NCBI GenBank assembly: GCA_903832775.1
Contig: CAILCX010000067.1
Location: 1 to 47,508 of the forward strand
DNA from: an uncultured Methylobacter sp.
GTDB taxonomy: Bacteria; Pseudomonadota; Gammaproteobacteria; Methylococcales; Methylomonadaceae
Direction: 5' to 3'
Length of the DNA stretch: 47,508 bases
The stretch's first letter is position 1, and each line of letters begins with the position of its first letter. The position numbers and the translations under genes were made by a program. This document shows positions 20,581 through 30,900 of the stretch, piece by piece. Below the pieces are notes generated by a model, which worked only from the letters and a program-made list of their open reading frames with translations, made no database searches and was not told the origin of the DNA.

Positions 20581-23500
20581 CGTTTAAGCTCCGGTGCCAG
20601 TCCAAATAATTTAAACAAAATCGGTAAAATAAATAAGGTTAAAAAAGTCGAGGACACCAATCCGCCAATCACAACGATGGCTAATGGCCGCTGAATTTCT
20701 GAGCCCGGTCCCGTTGCAAATAGTAGTGGAATTAAACCAAACGCGGCAATGCTGGCGGTCATCATTACCGGTCGTAAACGCCGAGAGGAACCCACTAACA
20801 CGACTTTAACGATATCCATACCGGTTGCAATAAGCTGATTAAAATAACTGACCATAACCACACCGTTCAGCACGGCGATACCCAAGAGTGCAATAAATCC
20901 GACTGAGGCCGGTACCGACAGATATTCGCCAGACGCCCATAAGGCAAATACGCCGCCAATCATTGCCAGGGGAATATTGGATAATACCAACACGGCTTGC
21001 CGGACTGACCCGAAGGTTGAAAACAACAACAAAAAAATCAAACCCAATGAAATCGGAATCACCAATGACAAAGTAGCCGCTGCACGTTGCTGGTTTTCAA
21101 ACTGGCCACCAAATTCAATTGTATAGCCGGTTGGAAGCTCAATTTTGTCAGCAACCGCCTTTCGCGCCTCATCGACAAAACCTACCAAATCCCGATTCAG
21201 CACATTACTGGTAATGACCACGAAACGCTGGCCATGCTCTCGGCGTACCGACACCACACCCTCTACTTTTTCTATTTTTGCAACTGCGGTTACCGGCACA
21301 TGTCCGCCACTCGGCAAAGCAATTTGCAGGTTGTCAAAATCGGCAGTATTACTTTTACCGCGTAAAATTAACGGCGTCCGTTTAATACCTTCCTGAACGA
21401 TGCCCAGCTTCAAGCCTTCAATCTGCGCCCGCAACAATGCTTCAATGCTGTCGCTATCAAGACCCAAGCGTCCTGCCGCCGATTTATCAATGGTCAATTG
21501 TAAAAACTGCATCCCCGCATTTTGCTTCGCGAACACGTCGCTGGCACCGGTAATGCCTTTCAACACCTCAGAAATTTGCTGCGCCTTATCATTTAATACC
21601 GCCAGATCAGTTCCGAACAATTTAACCGCCACATCGCCACGCGTTCCCGTCAGCATTTCTGAAACCCGCATTTCGATCGGCTGGGTAAACTGGAACGCAA
21701 TGCCTGGCGTTTGCGCCATCACCTTGCGTATTTCATCCAGCAATTGTTCTTTGGTATCCATACGCCACTCATTTTTTGGCTTCAGTTCCAAAAAGGTATC
21801 GGTGTCATTTAAACTCATGGGATCAAGTCCCAGTTCATCGGAGCCAACGCGGGCAATAATATCAACAATCTCAGGAATATTTTTAAGCAGATTTTTTTGT
21901 ACCTGAATATCCAGATCCACCGATTGCTCCAACGTAATCGAGGGTAATTTTTCCAGTTGCACAATGATATCGCCTTCATCCAGGGTAGGCATAAAAGTAC
22001 TGCCAATCCGGGTAAAGATAAAAAGCGTTACAACTAACAAAGAACCGGCTGCGACAAACACTTTTTTGCTGTTGGCCATACACCAAACCAAAGCAGGTTG
22101 ATAAAACTTTTGCATCTGCCTTGGCAACCACGGTTCTTCGTGGGACACTTCTTTTAACAAATAGGAGGCGATAACCGGAATTACGGTTAGCGACAAAACC
22201 AAAGAACCACTGAGCGCAAAAACAATCGTTAACGCCACCGGAGTGAATAATTTGCCTTCAAGTCCTTGCAAGGTCAGCAACGGTAAAAATACGATGATAA
22301 TAATCAAAATACCCGATACCACTGGCACGGCAACTTCGCTGGTTGCACGGTAAATTACGTGTAACCGTGGCAAGCGACTGGCTTTTTCGGTATGCGCCAA
22401 ATGGGTAATCAAATTTTCGACCACTACCACGGCCGCATCAACCAGCATACCGATTGCAATTGCAAGGCCGCCCAAACTCATCAGATTTGCTGACATGCCC
22501 ATGTAGTTCATCAAAATAAAAGTAAACATGGCCGCCAACGGCAAGGCAAAAGCAACCACCAAGGCTGCACGCAAATTTCCCAGAAATAAAATTAACAAGA
22601 TGATAACGAGGGCAATAGCTTCCAGCAGGGCATGTAAAACCGTTTCTACAGCCTTATCGACCAAAACTCCGCGATTGTAAAAAATTTTGGCTTCAACGCC
22701 TTTCGGAAAGCCCGGACTGATTTCTGCGAGCTTCTTTTCTAAACCCTTGATGGTTTGCCTGGCATTGGCGCCTCGTAAACTTAACACCAATCCGGTAACA
22801 GCCTCTCCTTCGCCATTTTTACTGACAGCGCCATAGCGGGTCAATGCACCAACTCTCGTCGTTGCAACATCGTTAATGGTGATGGGAACACCATTTTTAC
22901 TGTCCACAACAATAATGCCGACGTCTTCGAGTGTTTTGATTCGTCCCTCGGCACGCACGATCAAGGCTTCTTCACCATCAGTCATCCGTCCGGCGCCATC
23001 ATTGCGATTATTGTTTTGCAACGCCGTGGTCAACTGCACCATGCTGATACCTCTGGCCGACATCCGGGTATTATCCGGCACCACTTCAAAACTTCTGACC
23101 AGACCGCCCAGTGAATTAACATCAGCCACGCCTGGCACGGTCCGCAAAGCAGGCCTGATAACCCAGTCCAGCAAACTGCGGCGCTCCATTAAACTTAAAT
23201 CACCGCCTTCAATATTAAACATAAACATTTCACCTAAAGGTGTCGTCATCGGTGCAATTCCACCTTCGACACCTACAGGCAAACTGCCCCACATTGTATT
23301 CAAGCGTTCGGCAATTTGTTGCCGAGCCCAGTAAATATCCGTGCCCTCTTTAAAATCGATGGTAATGTCAGTCAAGGCGTATTTTGCGAGGGAGCGCAAC
23401 ATGGTTTGATGCGGAATCCCCAGCAGCTCAACTTCGATGGGCGCAGTAATTCTGGCTTCAACTTCTTCTGCAGTCATTCCAGGCGCTTTTACGATAATTT

Positions 23501-23639
23501 TTACCTGCGTTGGCGATACTTCAGGAAAAGCGTCAATCGGGATATTTTTAAAGGCATAATAGCCGCCACCTGATAACAGTCCCACTAACAACATCATCAA
23601 CAGTCGCTGGCTAAGTGCAAAGCGAATCAGATTAGACAT
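20577..23639 (-). CDS. Heavy-metal efflux RND transporter, CzcA/CusA family inner-membrane pump
   Basis: 1020-residue proton-driven pump that exports metal ions from the periplasm or cytosol through the tripartite CBA complex. The RND plan is visible: first helix, large periplasmic loop, helices 2-6, then the repeat. The proton-relay helix 4 reads AIGMLVDAAVVVVEN with Asp401. In the Nies classification an AIGx3DAA pattern resembles the monovalent (Cu/Ag) group. Of the three Met ligands known for CusA, only the one in the VSEMLTG segment seems to be kept. Ion specificity is therefore open. The ATG touches the stop of the czcB-like gene by one base, so translation is coupled. Confidence 0.9.
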   Translation of the reverse strand: MSNLIRFALSQRLLMMLLVGLLSGGGYYAFKNIPIDAFPEVSPTQVKIIVKAPGMTAEEVEARITAPIEVELLGIPHQTMLRSLAKYALTDITIDFKEGTDIYWARQQIAERLNTMWGSLPVGVEGGIAPMTTPLGEMFMFNIEGGDLSLMERRSLLDWVIRPALRTVPGVADVNSLGGLVRSFEVVPDNTRMSARGISMVQLTTALQNNNRNDGAGRMTDGEEALIVRAEGRIKTLEDVGIIVVDSKNGVPITINDVATTRVGALTRYGAVSKNGEGEAVTGLVLSLRGANARQTIKGLEKKLAEISPGFPKGVEAKIFYNRGVLVDKAVETVLHALLEAIALVIILLILFLGNLRAALVVAFALPLAAMFTFILMNYMGMSANLMSLGGLAIAIGMLVDAAVVVVENLITHLAHTEKASRLPRLHVIYRATSEVAVPVVSGILIIIIVFLPLLTLQGLEGKLFTPVALTIVFALSGSLVLSLTVIPVIASYLLKEVSHEEPWLPRQMQKFYQPALVWCMANSKKVFVAAGSLLVVTLFIFTRIGSTFMPTLDEGDIIVQLEKLPSITLEQSVDLDIQVQKNLLKNIPEIVDIIARVGSDELGLDPMSLNDTDTFLELKPKNEWRMDTKEQLLDEIRKVMAQTPGIAFQFTQPIEMRVSEMLTGTRGDVAVKLFGTDLAVLNDKAQQISEVLKGITGASDVFAKQNAGMQFLQLTIDKSAAGRLGLDSDSIEALLRAQIEGLKLGIVQEGIKRTPLILRGKSNTADFDNLQIALPSGGHVPVTAVAKIEKVEGVVSVRREHGQRFVVITSNVLNRDLVGFVDEARKAVADKIELPTGYTIEFGGQFENQQRAAATLSLVIPISLGLIFLLLFSTFGSVRQAVLVLSNIPLAMIGGVFALWASGEYLSVPASVGFIALLGIAVLNGVVMVSYFNQLIATGMDIVKVVLVGSSRRLRPVMMTASIAAFGLIPLLFATGPGSEIQRPLAIVVIGGLVSSTFLTLFILPILFKLFGLAPELKR

Positions 23640-24742
23640 TATTGTTCACTCCCCAGTCCTAACCAGTTAGCTTTTAGCGCAACCGCACCGTTCACCGCAA
23701 TCTCTTCATCCCCTTTGAAGTCGCCATGAATAATAGATTCAAGATCTTGTTTACCAATAACAGTAACAGGTACAACAGCAAATCCATCCGGCTTACGGAT
23801 AAAAATAAAGGCTCTACCTTCATTCTGGGCGATCGCCGCATTTGGAACCTTAAAGGTAGCTTTGTCGCTAAGTTGAATAACCCGCGTATTGAGCCGTTGA
23901 CCCACTCGAAGTATCGCTGAATTTTGTTGATCTACCACCGCTCGCGCCAGAATAGTCTGGTTTTCCAGGTTAACGCTTTGACCTAAAAGGCTGATTTTTG
24001 CACTGACTTTCGAGTTTTCAAGCTCAACCCGGTCACCGATTTTAAGATTGCCAATACGTTCTTGGGGAATGGCCATTTCCAGCCATAACTGCTCCAGATT
24101 TGCCACGCGATAAAGTGGCGCCATCATATCGATATGCGTTCCTACGACAGCCAAACGTTCGATGACCACGCCGGTAATCGGAGTCCGAACACTGAGTTGA
24201 CGGCTTAAACTATGTATCTTGCCAAACTGCGCAACTTCACCGGCGCTCATACCGGTAATTTCCAGTAGTTGCTTTTGTTTTTCCGTTTCAGAAACCGCAG
24301 AATGAAATTGGCTACTGGTTTCCTGCCAGCGACGATCAGAAATTACGCCTTCCTGAAGCAGTTTTTTATCACGCTGATAAGTCGCTGAAACCAATTGCAA
24401 TGCGTTATCGGCCTTAAGATATTCCTGCTGTAACACCAACAAATCAGGACTGTTAAGCAGCGCTAATAACTGTCCTTTTACAACCTTGTCGCCTATCGCC
24501 ACATTCAGCTTTTCAATAAATCCGGCCTGTGCTGCGCTAACGACATACTCCTGTGACGGCGGAATGACCACTTTAGCTGGAACTGACAATACTGGAAACT
24601 CGCTTACGACATCCATTTTGCCCAGTTTTACGCCTAGGCTAGTCATCTGTTCAATAGATATTTGAATAGTGTTTTCTGCCAGAACTTCTGGACAGGCCAC
24701 CAATGCCAAATTGAATAGCAGTAAAAATTGATAACTTCTCAT
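23639..24742 (-). CDS. Membrane-fusion (periplasmic adaptor) protein, CzcB-like
   Basis: 367-residue adaptor that links the inner-membrane pump to the outer-membrane channel. Signal peptide 1-22 ends at VLA. A lipoyl/barrel half appears as VSAAQAGFIEKLNVAIGDKVVKGQLLALL. A coiled hairpin spans about 115-170, followed by the second lipoyl half (LSVRTPITGVVIERLAVVGTHI). It lacks the His-rich N-terminal extension of CzcB from Cupriavidus and has no CusB-like methionine cluster. Its start overlaps the czcC-like stop as ATGA. Confidence 0.88.
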   Translation of the reverse strand: MRSYQFLLLFNLALVACPEVLAENTIQISIEQMTSLGVKLGKMDVVSEFPVLSVPAKVVIPPSQEYVVSAAQAGFIEKLNVAIGDKVVKGQLLALLNSPDLLVLQQEYLKADNALQLVSATYQRDKKLLQEGVISDRRWQETSSQFHSAVSETEKQKQLLEITGMSAGEVAQFGKIHSLSRQLSVRTPITGVVIERLAVVGTHIDMMAPLYRVANLEQLWLEMAIPQERIGNLKIGDRVELENSKVSAKISLLGQSVNLENQTILARAVVDQQNSAILRVGQRLNTRVIQLSDKATFKVPNAAIAQNEGRAFIFIRKPDGFAVVPVTVIGKQDLESIIHGDFKGDEEIAVNGAVALKANWLGLGSEQ

Positions 24743-26013
24743 GGCGTAACTCCTAGGGCTTGATTATAAAGTGCGATATCACGCTGAAGCATAACCGCCC
24801 GTTGCCTGGCATTTAAAACTGCTTGCTGGGTTCTGGACTGGATTCTTAATAAATCCATCAGATCAATTTCTCCCACCGAAAAACTTGATTCGGTCATTTT
24901 TAAGTGTTGTTCCGCCACCTGTTTCAGTTCATTGGCGATACCCAACTCTACCCGATTGACTTCCAGATTATGCTCAGCTTCATGATGCGCCTGTTCCAAA
25001 GTACGGTTCAGTTGTTGCTGTTCAGAAATTAATTTGTTTAAATCGACATTAACCGCAGCGATATGTGGCGAAAGATAGTCAGTTCCGCCAAAAGGAACCG
25101 TAACGCCGATGTTAAAACTGTCCGTTTTATTACTGCGTTGATCATCGGTAAAGCGGTCACTATTAATACCAACCGCGACATTCGTCTGCCCTGAACCCAC
25201 CAATTTAATCGCATTGAGTTCCGCCTGTTTACGTTCAATCTGGCTATTTATTGCCACCAAAGCCGGATGACTTTGTTGAATTGTAAGTATATCTGCCATC
25301 TTTTCCCGATAATCACTCGGAGCTTTAGTTAAAAGCGTGATACTGGCATAACGTTTACGGGCATGCATTAATTCCGCTTCCGCCAATGTCATCACCGAGC
25401 GTTTTTGCAAAGACTCCGATTGTGCCAATAATAAATCGGCGCGAGGCAAATCACCCAACTCTACACGTCGTTGTACTTTAGCCAGCAACTGATCCGTAAC
25501 CGTAAGTTCGGCTTTTGCCTGCTCATAAGTGATACTAGCCAGTTCCATATCCCACAAAACACCCCGAATTAAGCCGGCAACCCTTAATTTAACTGCGACC
25601 GTTTGTGACAATGCACTATTTTCAGCTTGTTTGGCGACTGTCTGTTCGGCATCGCGCTGCCCAAAGTTCCATAACGGCACCTGAACAAAAGCGTCAATAT
25701 AATGAAGGGTACCGCTGCTCGCTTCCTGAAAACGCAGTCCGGCCTGAGAAGCACCGGCTGTCCAACTGTTGCCACGCTTGGCAAGTGCCGATGCCTCATC
25801 TTCAAGTGAGTTAAGCCAGGTTACATCAGGATATTTTTCCAGCGTTAAAGAAATGACTTTAGCTAAACTCAAAGTTGTATCGCTTTCGATCAAATCATGA
25901 TGTTCGACGATTAGCGGCGAATCAGCAAAACTGGGTGTTATGGCGACAAAGAAAAGCAAAGTACCAGACAGGAAAGTGAGGACGAGCCTTTTCATAAGGT
26001 TCAAAAAAAACAT
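24739..26013 (-). CDS. Outer-membrane efflux channel protein, CzcC/TolC family
   Basis: 424-residue outer-membrane factor of the metal-efflux complex. After a signal peptide ending SFA, two long helical repeats show the OEP pattern (LAKVISLTLEKYPDVTWLN, ARAELDLLLAQ-type heptads near 190-205, a second repeat near 330-415). A beta-rich insertion contains GVTVPFGGTD. The ATG at 26013 gives the longest form. The inner ATG at 25995 (MKRLVLTFLSG) gives a more classical signal peptide, and neither has a good ribosome site. First channel gene of the operon, 110 bases after the leader protein gene. Confidence 0.87.
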   Translation of the reverse strand: MFFLNLMKRLVLTFLSGTLLFFVAITPSFADSPLIVEHHDLIESDTTLSLAKVISLTLEKYPDVTWLNSLEDEASALAKRGNSWTAGASQAGLRFQEASSGTLHYIDAFVQVPLWNFGQRDAEQTVAKQAENSALSQTVAVKLRVAGLIRGVLWDMELASITYEQAKAELTVTDQLLAKVQRRVELGDLPRADLLLAQSESLQKRSVMTLAEAELMHARKRYASITLLTKAPSDYREKMADILTIQQSHPALVAINSQIERKQAELNAIKLVGSGQTNVAVGINSDRFTDDQRSNKTDSFNIGVTVPFGGTDYLSPHIAAVNVDLNKLISEQQQLNRTLEQAHHEAEHNLEVNRVELGIANELKQVAEQHLKMTESSFSVGEIDLMDLLRIQSRTQQAVLNARQRAVMLQRDIALYNQALGVTP

Positions 26014-26062
26014 AGGTCAAGCTCAATACGGCTTTATTGCCGCGTTATAAATAAAAGCTACA

Positions 26063-26108
26063 GGTTCTTTCGAGAATGGTTTCTGTTTGCTGAAACCGGT
26101 TAAGAACC
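26063..26108 (-). promoter_or_regulatory. Nested inverted repeat between leader gene and czcC-like gene
   Basis: Outer arms GGTTCTT (26063-26069) and AAGAACC (26102-26108) enclose inner arms GGTTTC (26078-26083) and GAAACC (26092-26097). Both pairs are perfect. In the minus-strand transcript this two-tier stem lies after the leader stop and about 50 bases before the channel gene. It could be an attenuator, a processing site or an operator. Confidence 0.45.
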
Positions 26109-26123
26109 ACACATCATTAGCGC

Positions 26124-26513
26124 TTACTGAACTGGAGGTGCTCGGGGAATGAGCGAGGATAAAATCAATCGCCCAATTCGCTGCGATGGTTGGGATGGAA
26201 TTGTAGTGTAAAAAGGAGATCGTGCGAGGTTAAAGCTTCGCGACTGTTGGTTCAGATAATGGTCATTATCTGATTTGGCAATCGCATTAACTTTTTTGTC
26301 TTTTATACCGGCATCTATACCGACCATTATTCCATGATCATAATCAATGGCCTGACATCTCAGGCCATTTTGTTCAATACCAAGCAATTCAAGTCCGGGA
26401 ACATGCAATCCGGCATTTGAAATTTTCTCACCAGTATGCGCATGCACCAACGGTGCTATCAATTGAAGTAGCGTTAGAAAAATAAAGGTAAATTTGCGTA
26501 GCATTGTCTTCAT
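26124..26513 (-). CDS. Secreted small protein leading the metal-efflux operon
   Basis: 129 residues. The first 25 form a clear signal peptide (charged MKTMLRK, hydrophobic core, cleavage near VHA). The mature part starts HTGEKISN, has a single Cys (GLRCQAI) and ends in RAPPVQ. No CusF, CopK or other known fold is recognisable. Its position just upstream of the CBA genes recalls CzcI-type leader proteins, small periplasmic proteins tied to metal-efflux control, and the proline-rich end is also reminiscent of them. Function is inferred only from position. Confidence 0.6.
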   Translation of the reverse strand: MKTMLRKFTFIFLTLLQLIAPLVHAHTGEKISNAGLHVPGLELLGIEQNGLRCQAIDYDHGIMVGIDAGIKDKKVNAIAKSDNDHYLNQQSRSFNLARSPFYTTIPSQPSQRIGRLILSSLIPRAPPVQ

Positions 26514-26664
26514 TCTGACACTGTCATGCTAAATAAACCGTTTAAATAATTTACCGGGTTAATTTTTACCCACCTTAATCACACGTTTAAAAATCAAATA
26601 TGTTCTGGCTTCATTGTAAACGGGATTCGCTTAATGTTGTTAATCAAGAAATACAAACACAACC

Positions 26665-27681
26665 TTAAACAGCAGCTTTAGCTTCGCGTTTCTTATAGCG
26701 AATCGAAGAAATGACTGACAAGCCGATCAAAATAGCCCCTGTCAATCCGGTGATAACTTCAGGAATCTCATAGGTCATGCTGCCCAGCATAATACCCGCC
26801 AGTACACCAATCGCATAATGAGCACCATGCTCCAGAAACACAAATTCGTCCAGCGTACCTTTGCGCACCAGATAAACCGTCAAGCTTCTTACAAACATGG
26901 CACCAATCGCCAAACCCAACATAATAATAACTACATCCTGGGTAATCGCAAAAGCTCCAATCACGCCATCAAACGAAAATGACGCATCCAGCACTTCAAG
27001 ATAGATAAAACTCATAATGCCGCTTTTTTTAAGCACGGCAACCACTTCTTCGCCTTCTTCTTCATTCTCGAACAAGGCCGCCATACTGTCCACTACCACA
27101 TACAGAATAACACCGGTAACGCCGGCAACCAGTGCATCCAGACGAATCTCCTGTGGCAAGTAATATTGAATAATTAACAAGGGACCCAGCGCCATGATAA
27201 TTTCAATGGCTTCCAGCTTTCCAAAAGAACCCATCTTTCTTTCAATCCAGCCCAGCCAATGTAATTCTCTTTCTTCATCAAAAATAAATGAATAAAACAC
27301 CATCAGCAAAAACATGCCACCAAACGCTGCAATTTGTACATGTGACTCACTTAAATGCTTGGCATATGTCGCAGTATCGTTTAAGGCCATTTCGGTAACA
27401 CCCAAAAACCCGATACCGGTTGCAGCCGAAACAATTACAATTGGAAACAACAGTCGCATACCAAAAACGGCAATCAAAATCCCCCAGGTTAAAAAGTAAT
27501 GCTGCCAACGTTCATCCATACGTTTTAAGATCGATGCGTTAACAACAGCATTGTCAAATGACAAGCTGACTTCAAGAACTCCCAGAATACTGGCGATAAA
27601 AATACCCATTATTCCAGCCCAATAATAGGCTGCCGCAAGACAAACGGTGGTAACGATAAACGAAAGACGGAAATATTGCAT
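26665..27681 (-). CDS. TerC-like integral membrane protein, DUF475 family
   Basis: 338-residue multi-pass inner-membrane protein with about nine hydrophobic helices. Two acidic helix motifs are characteristic: SLSFDNAVVNASILKRM near residue 41 and SFSFDGVIGAFAIT near 232. These pairs of Asp in TerC relatives are thought to handle metal ions such as Mn2+ or Ca2+. The cytosolic loop ENEEEGEEV is acidic. Its role here is unknown. The metal-efflux operon lies downstream on the same strand, but about 150 bases separate them and there is no sign of one operon. Confidence 0.85.
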   Translation of the reverse strand: MQYFRLSFIVTTVCLAAAYYWAGIMGIFIASILGVLEVSLSFDNAVVNASILKRMDERWQHYFLTWGILIAVFGMRLLFPIVIVSAATGIGFLGVTEMALNDTATYAKHLSESHVQIAAFGGMFLLMVFYSFIFDEERELHWLGWIERKMGSFGKLEAIEIIMALGPLLIIQYYLPQEIRLDALVAGVTGVILYVVVDSMAALFENEEEGEEVVAVLKKSGIMSFIYLEVLDASFSFDGVIGAFAITQDVVIIMLGLAIGAMFVRSLTVYLVRKGTLDEFVFLEHGAHYAIGVLAGIMLGSMTYEIPEVITGLTGAILIGLSVISSIRYKKREAKAAV

Positions 27682-27829
27682 GGTTTACTCTCTGAAATTT
27701 TATGTTTTTGTTGCGCAACTATAAGTGCATTTAATTTAAAATCAATACTAACTGCTTAATAAACAAAATAAACCACCACAGATCCACGTTTAAATCATAT
27801 CGATTACTCATAAACACATTCTGTTTAAA

Positions 27830-27844
27830 CAGTTTTTTAAACTG
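27830..27844. promoter_or_regulatory. Inverted repeat in the divergent control region
   Basis: CAGTTT/AAACTG around TTT lies in the 27682-27979 gap between the divergent DUF475 gene and the GGDEF-EAL sensor gene. The region is very AT-rich and should hold both promoters; I cannot place them with confidence. Confidence 0.3.
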
Positions 27845-27979
27845 GTATGCACTATATTACAGTCAGCTTTCTAACTATCATGAGTTGATGATCTAACTAA
27901 AATCGCTTATCTCATTTACATATTTCCACATTACAATCGCACAAACTGGATGGTAGAATATTAGAATTACATCCTTTTT

Positions 27980-30900
27980 ATGCTGATTTATATGCGCATA
28001 TTCCGTCTCGCTACTCTATTTTATCTGGCTTTCTGCTCATTACCTTTATTTGCGAATTCTGGACAGGCTACAGAACAGGTGTCATTGCAACTTAAGTGGT
28101 TACATTCTTTTCAGTTTGCAGGGTACTATGCGGCCAAGGAAAAAGGCTTTTACGCTGAAGAAATGCTCGATGTTACTATTCAAGAACGAATTTCTGGTGT
28201 TAATAATATCGATCAAGTTCTAAAAAATGAATCTCAATATGGCGTATCCGATACCGGTCTTTTAGAGCAGAGACTACTGGGCAATCCTGTAGTTGTTTTA
28301 GCGTCGATTTTTCAACATAACCCGCTAGTATACATTACCTTAAAAAACTCAGGAATAGTCAGTCCCTATGAACTTAAGGGTAAACGGGTCATGGAGGACA
28401 CTTACGACAATGCACCGCTACTGGCTATGCTTTACGAAACCGGTATTTCCTCTCAGCAATTTATTCATCTGGATAACTCCTTTAACCCCAACGACTTAAT
28501 TAATGGGAAAACTGATGCCATGGTTGGCTATCTTACCGACCAGGTCGAATACTTTAAAAAACACGACATCGAGATAAACATTATTGATCCCCGAAATTAT
28601 GGTGTGGATTTTTTAAGTGACAATCTCTTCACTACGGAGCAGGAAATAAACCAGCACCCGGAACGAGTCCTTCGTTTTTTGCGCGCATCCCTTAAAGGCT
28701 GGGATTACGCTCTCAAGCATCAAGATGAACTGATCCAGCTCATTCTCGATAAATATAATCCTGGAAACCGGCTATCTGCCGATCATCTGCGTTTTGAGGC
28801 ACAAGAAACGGTAAAAATGATTTTACCCGAGACCATTCCAATTGGTCACACCGACATCAAACGTTTTCAGCGCATTGCTGACACCTATAAACAGTTGGGT
28901 CTGGTCAAGTCAATAGATCATCTAGAGGGCTTCATTTACGGCCAGGTACAAACAGGAAAAATTGACTTCACCCCCGCAGAAAAAACCTGGTTACATGCAC
29001 ATCCAGTTATTCGCATAGGAATTGACCCGGATTTTGCACCGTATGAATGGGTTGACACGAAAGGCAATTTCTTGGGGCTAAGTTCGGAATACCTCTCGCA
29101 GATCCAGCAACGATTGGGCGTAAAACTTGAAATAGTATCAAGTAAGTCCTGGATTGAAACTCTGGCTATGGCGCAACAGGGTAAACTCGATATGCTTTCC
29201 AATGCCAACAAGACCCCCGAACGTGAAGGCTATCTGCTTTTCACAGAACCTTATCTAAATACGCCCATCATTATTATAAGCGATAGCAATAATGGCTTTA
29301 TCGGAACCATAGTTCGACTATATGGCAAACAGGTAACACTCGAAGAAGGTTACTTCATGGAAGAAGTGATAACTCGCGATCATCCTAAACTACAACTGAT
29401 ACCTGCTGAAAATATACATGAGGCATTAACTTTGGTTAGTCGCGGTCAAGCCCATGCTTATATTGGCGATGCCGCCTCCGCAAACTACGCAATTAAAAGA
29501 GAAGGTATGCTGAATCTCAGCTTTTCCGGGGATACTCACTACAAAAGCCAACATCGGATGGCGGTCACCAAAGATAATCCCGAACTGTTAACCTTACTTA
29601 CCAAAGTACTTGCAGATATTCCCCAGTCCGAAAAAGAGAACATTCAGAATCGTTGGATGAGTTTAAAATATGAGCCCGGTATAAAAACCAGAACATTTCT
29701 ACTCTACGCAATAGCGGCCGTTTTACTGCTTGTTTTTATATCCAGTTGGAATATGCGTTTACGCCGAGAAATAAGTAAAAAGAAACTAGTTGAAGAGCAG
29801 CAACGTATGGCAGCCAGTGTTTTTGCAAGCACTCAGGAAGGCATCATGATTACCGATGCTTATAGCATCATTATTGATATAAATCCTGCGTTCAGTAAAG
29901 TAACAGGGTATTCACGTAAAGAAGTGCTGGGTAAAAAACCCAATTTTCTTAAATCCGGACTTCACGAAGACAACTTCTATAAAACCATGTGGCAAACAAT
30001 CACACAAAAGGGCCACTGGTGTGGCGAAGTGTGGAACAGCAAGAAAAATGGAGACATATTTGCCGAATGGCTTACCATTTCTACGGTTACTGACAAACAG
30101 GGCGAAATAACGCATTATATCGGTACCTCATCAGATATTACTCCACTTAAAGAACATGAAAGAAAGCTGGAACTTATTGCCCACTACGACCCGCTAACCG
30201 GTGTGCCTAACCGGTTACTGTTGGCAGATCGCATGAACCTGGCATTTGCCCAAACCAAACGTGACAATTGTTTAATGGCCATTGGCTACCTTGATCTGGA
30301 TGGCTTTAAAGCGGTTAACGATAAACTCGGACATGAAGCGGGCGACCAATTACTGATTCAAATTGCCCAACGCATTAAAAATGCACTACGCGACGGTGAT
30401 ACCATTGCTCGTTTAGGTGGCGATGAATTTGTATTTTTATTGCTTGGCCTGGACAAGGTAGAAGACTGCGAGATTACTTTGCATCGTCTGCTAGAAACCA
30501 TCAGCGATCCTATTCTCTTGAGCAACCAGCATGTCTCTGTATCTGCCAGTATTGGCATCAGTATTTTTCCTGATGACTACAAGATATTAAACACGCAACA
30601 TCAATCCAAAGATTACTCCGTCCCGGATACTCTGCTACGTCAAGCGGATCAAGCCATGTATCAGGCCAAACAGGAAGGTAAAAACTGCTTTCATATTTAT
30701 AATCTGGAGCTGGATCGTAAACTCCATGTGCATCGCGAAGCTCTTGACCGCATTGGACTGGCACTTGAAAACAACGAATTTGAACTGTTTTTCCAGCCCA
30801 AATTTGACATGCAGAAGGGTATTATTTTCGGTGCAGAAGCATTAATTCGCTGGCAACATCCAGAAAGCGGATTGCTTATGCCAAGTGATTTCTTACCGCT

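Noticed and set aside
26124-26513. Reading the leader protein as CusF-like copper chaperone
   Set aside because: The Met/Trp/His metal-binding motif of CusF is not present.
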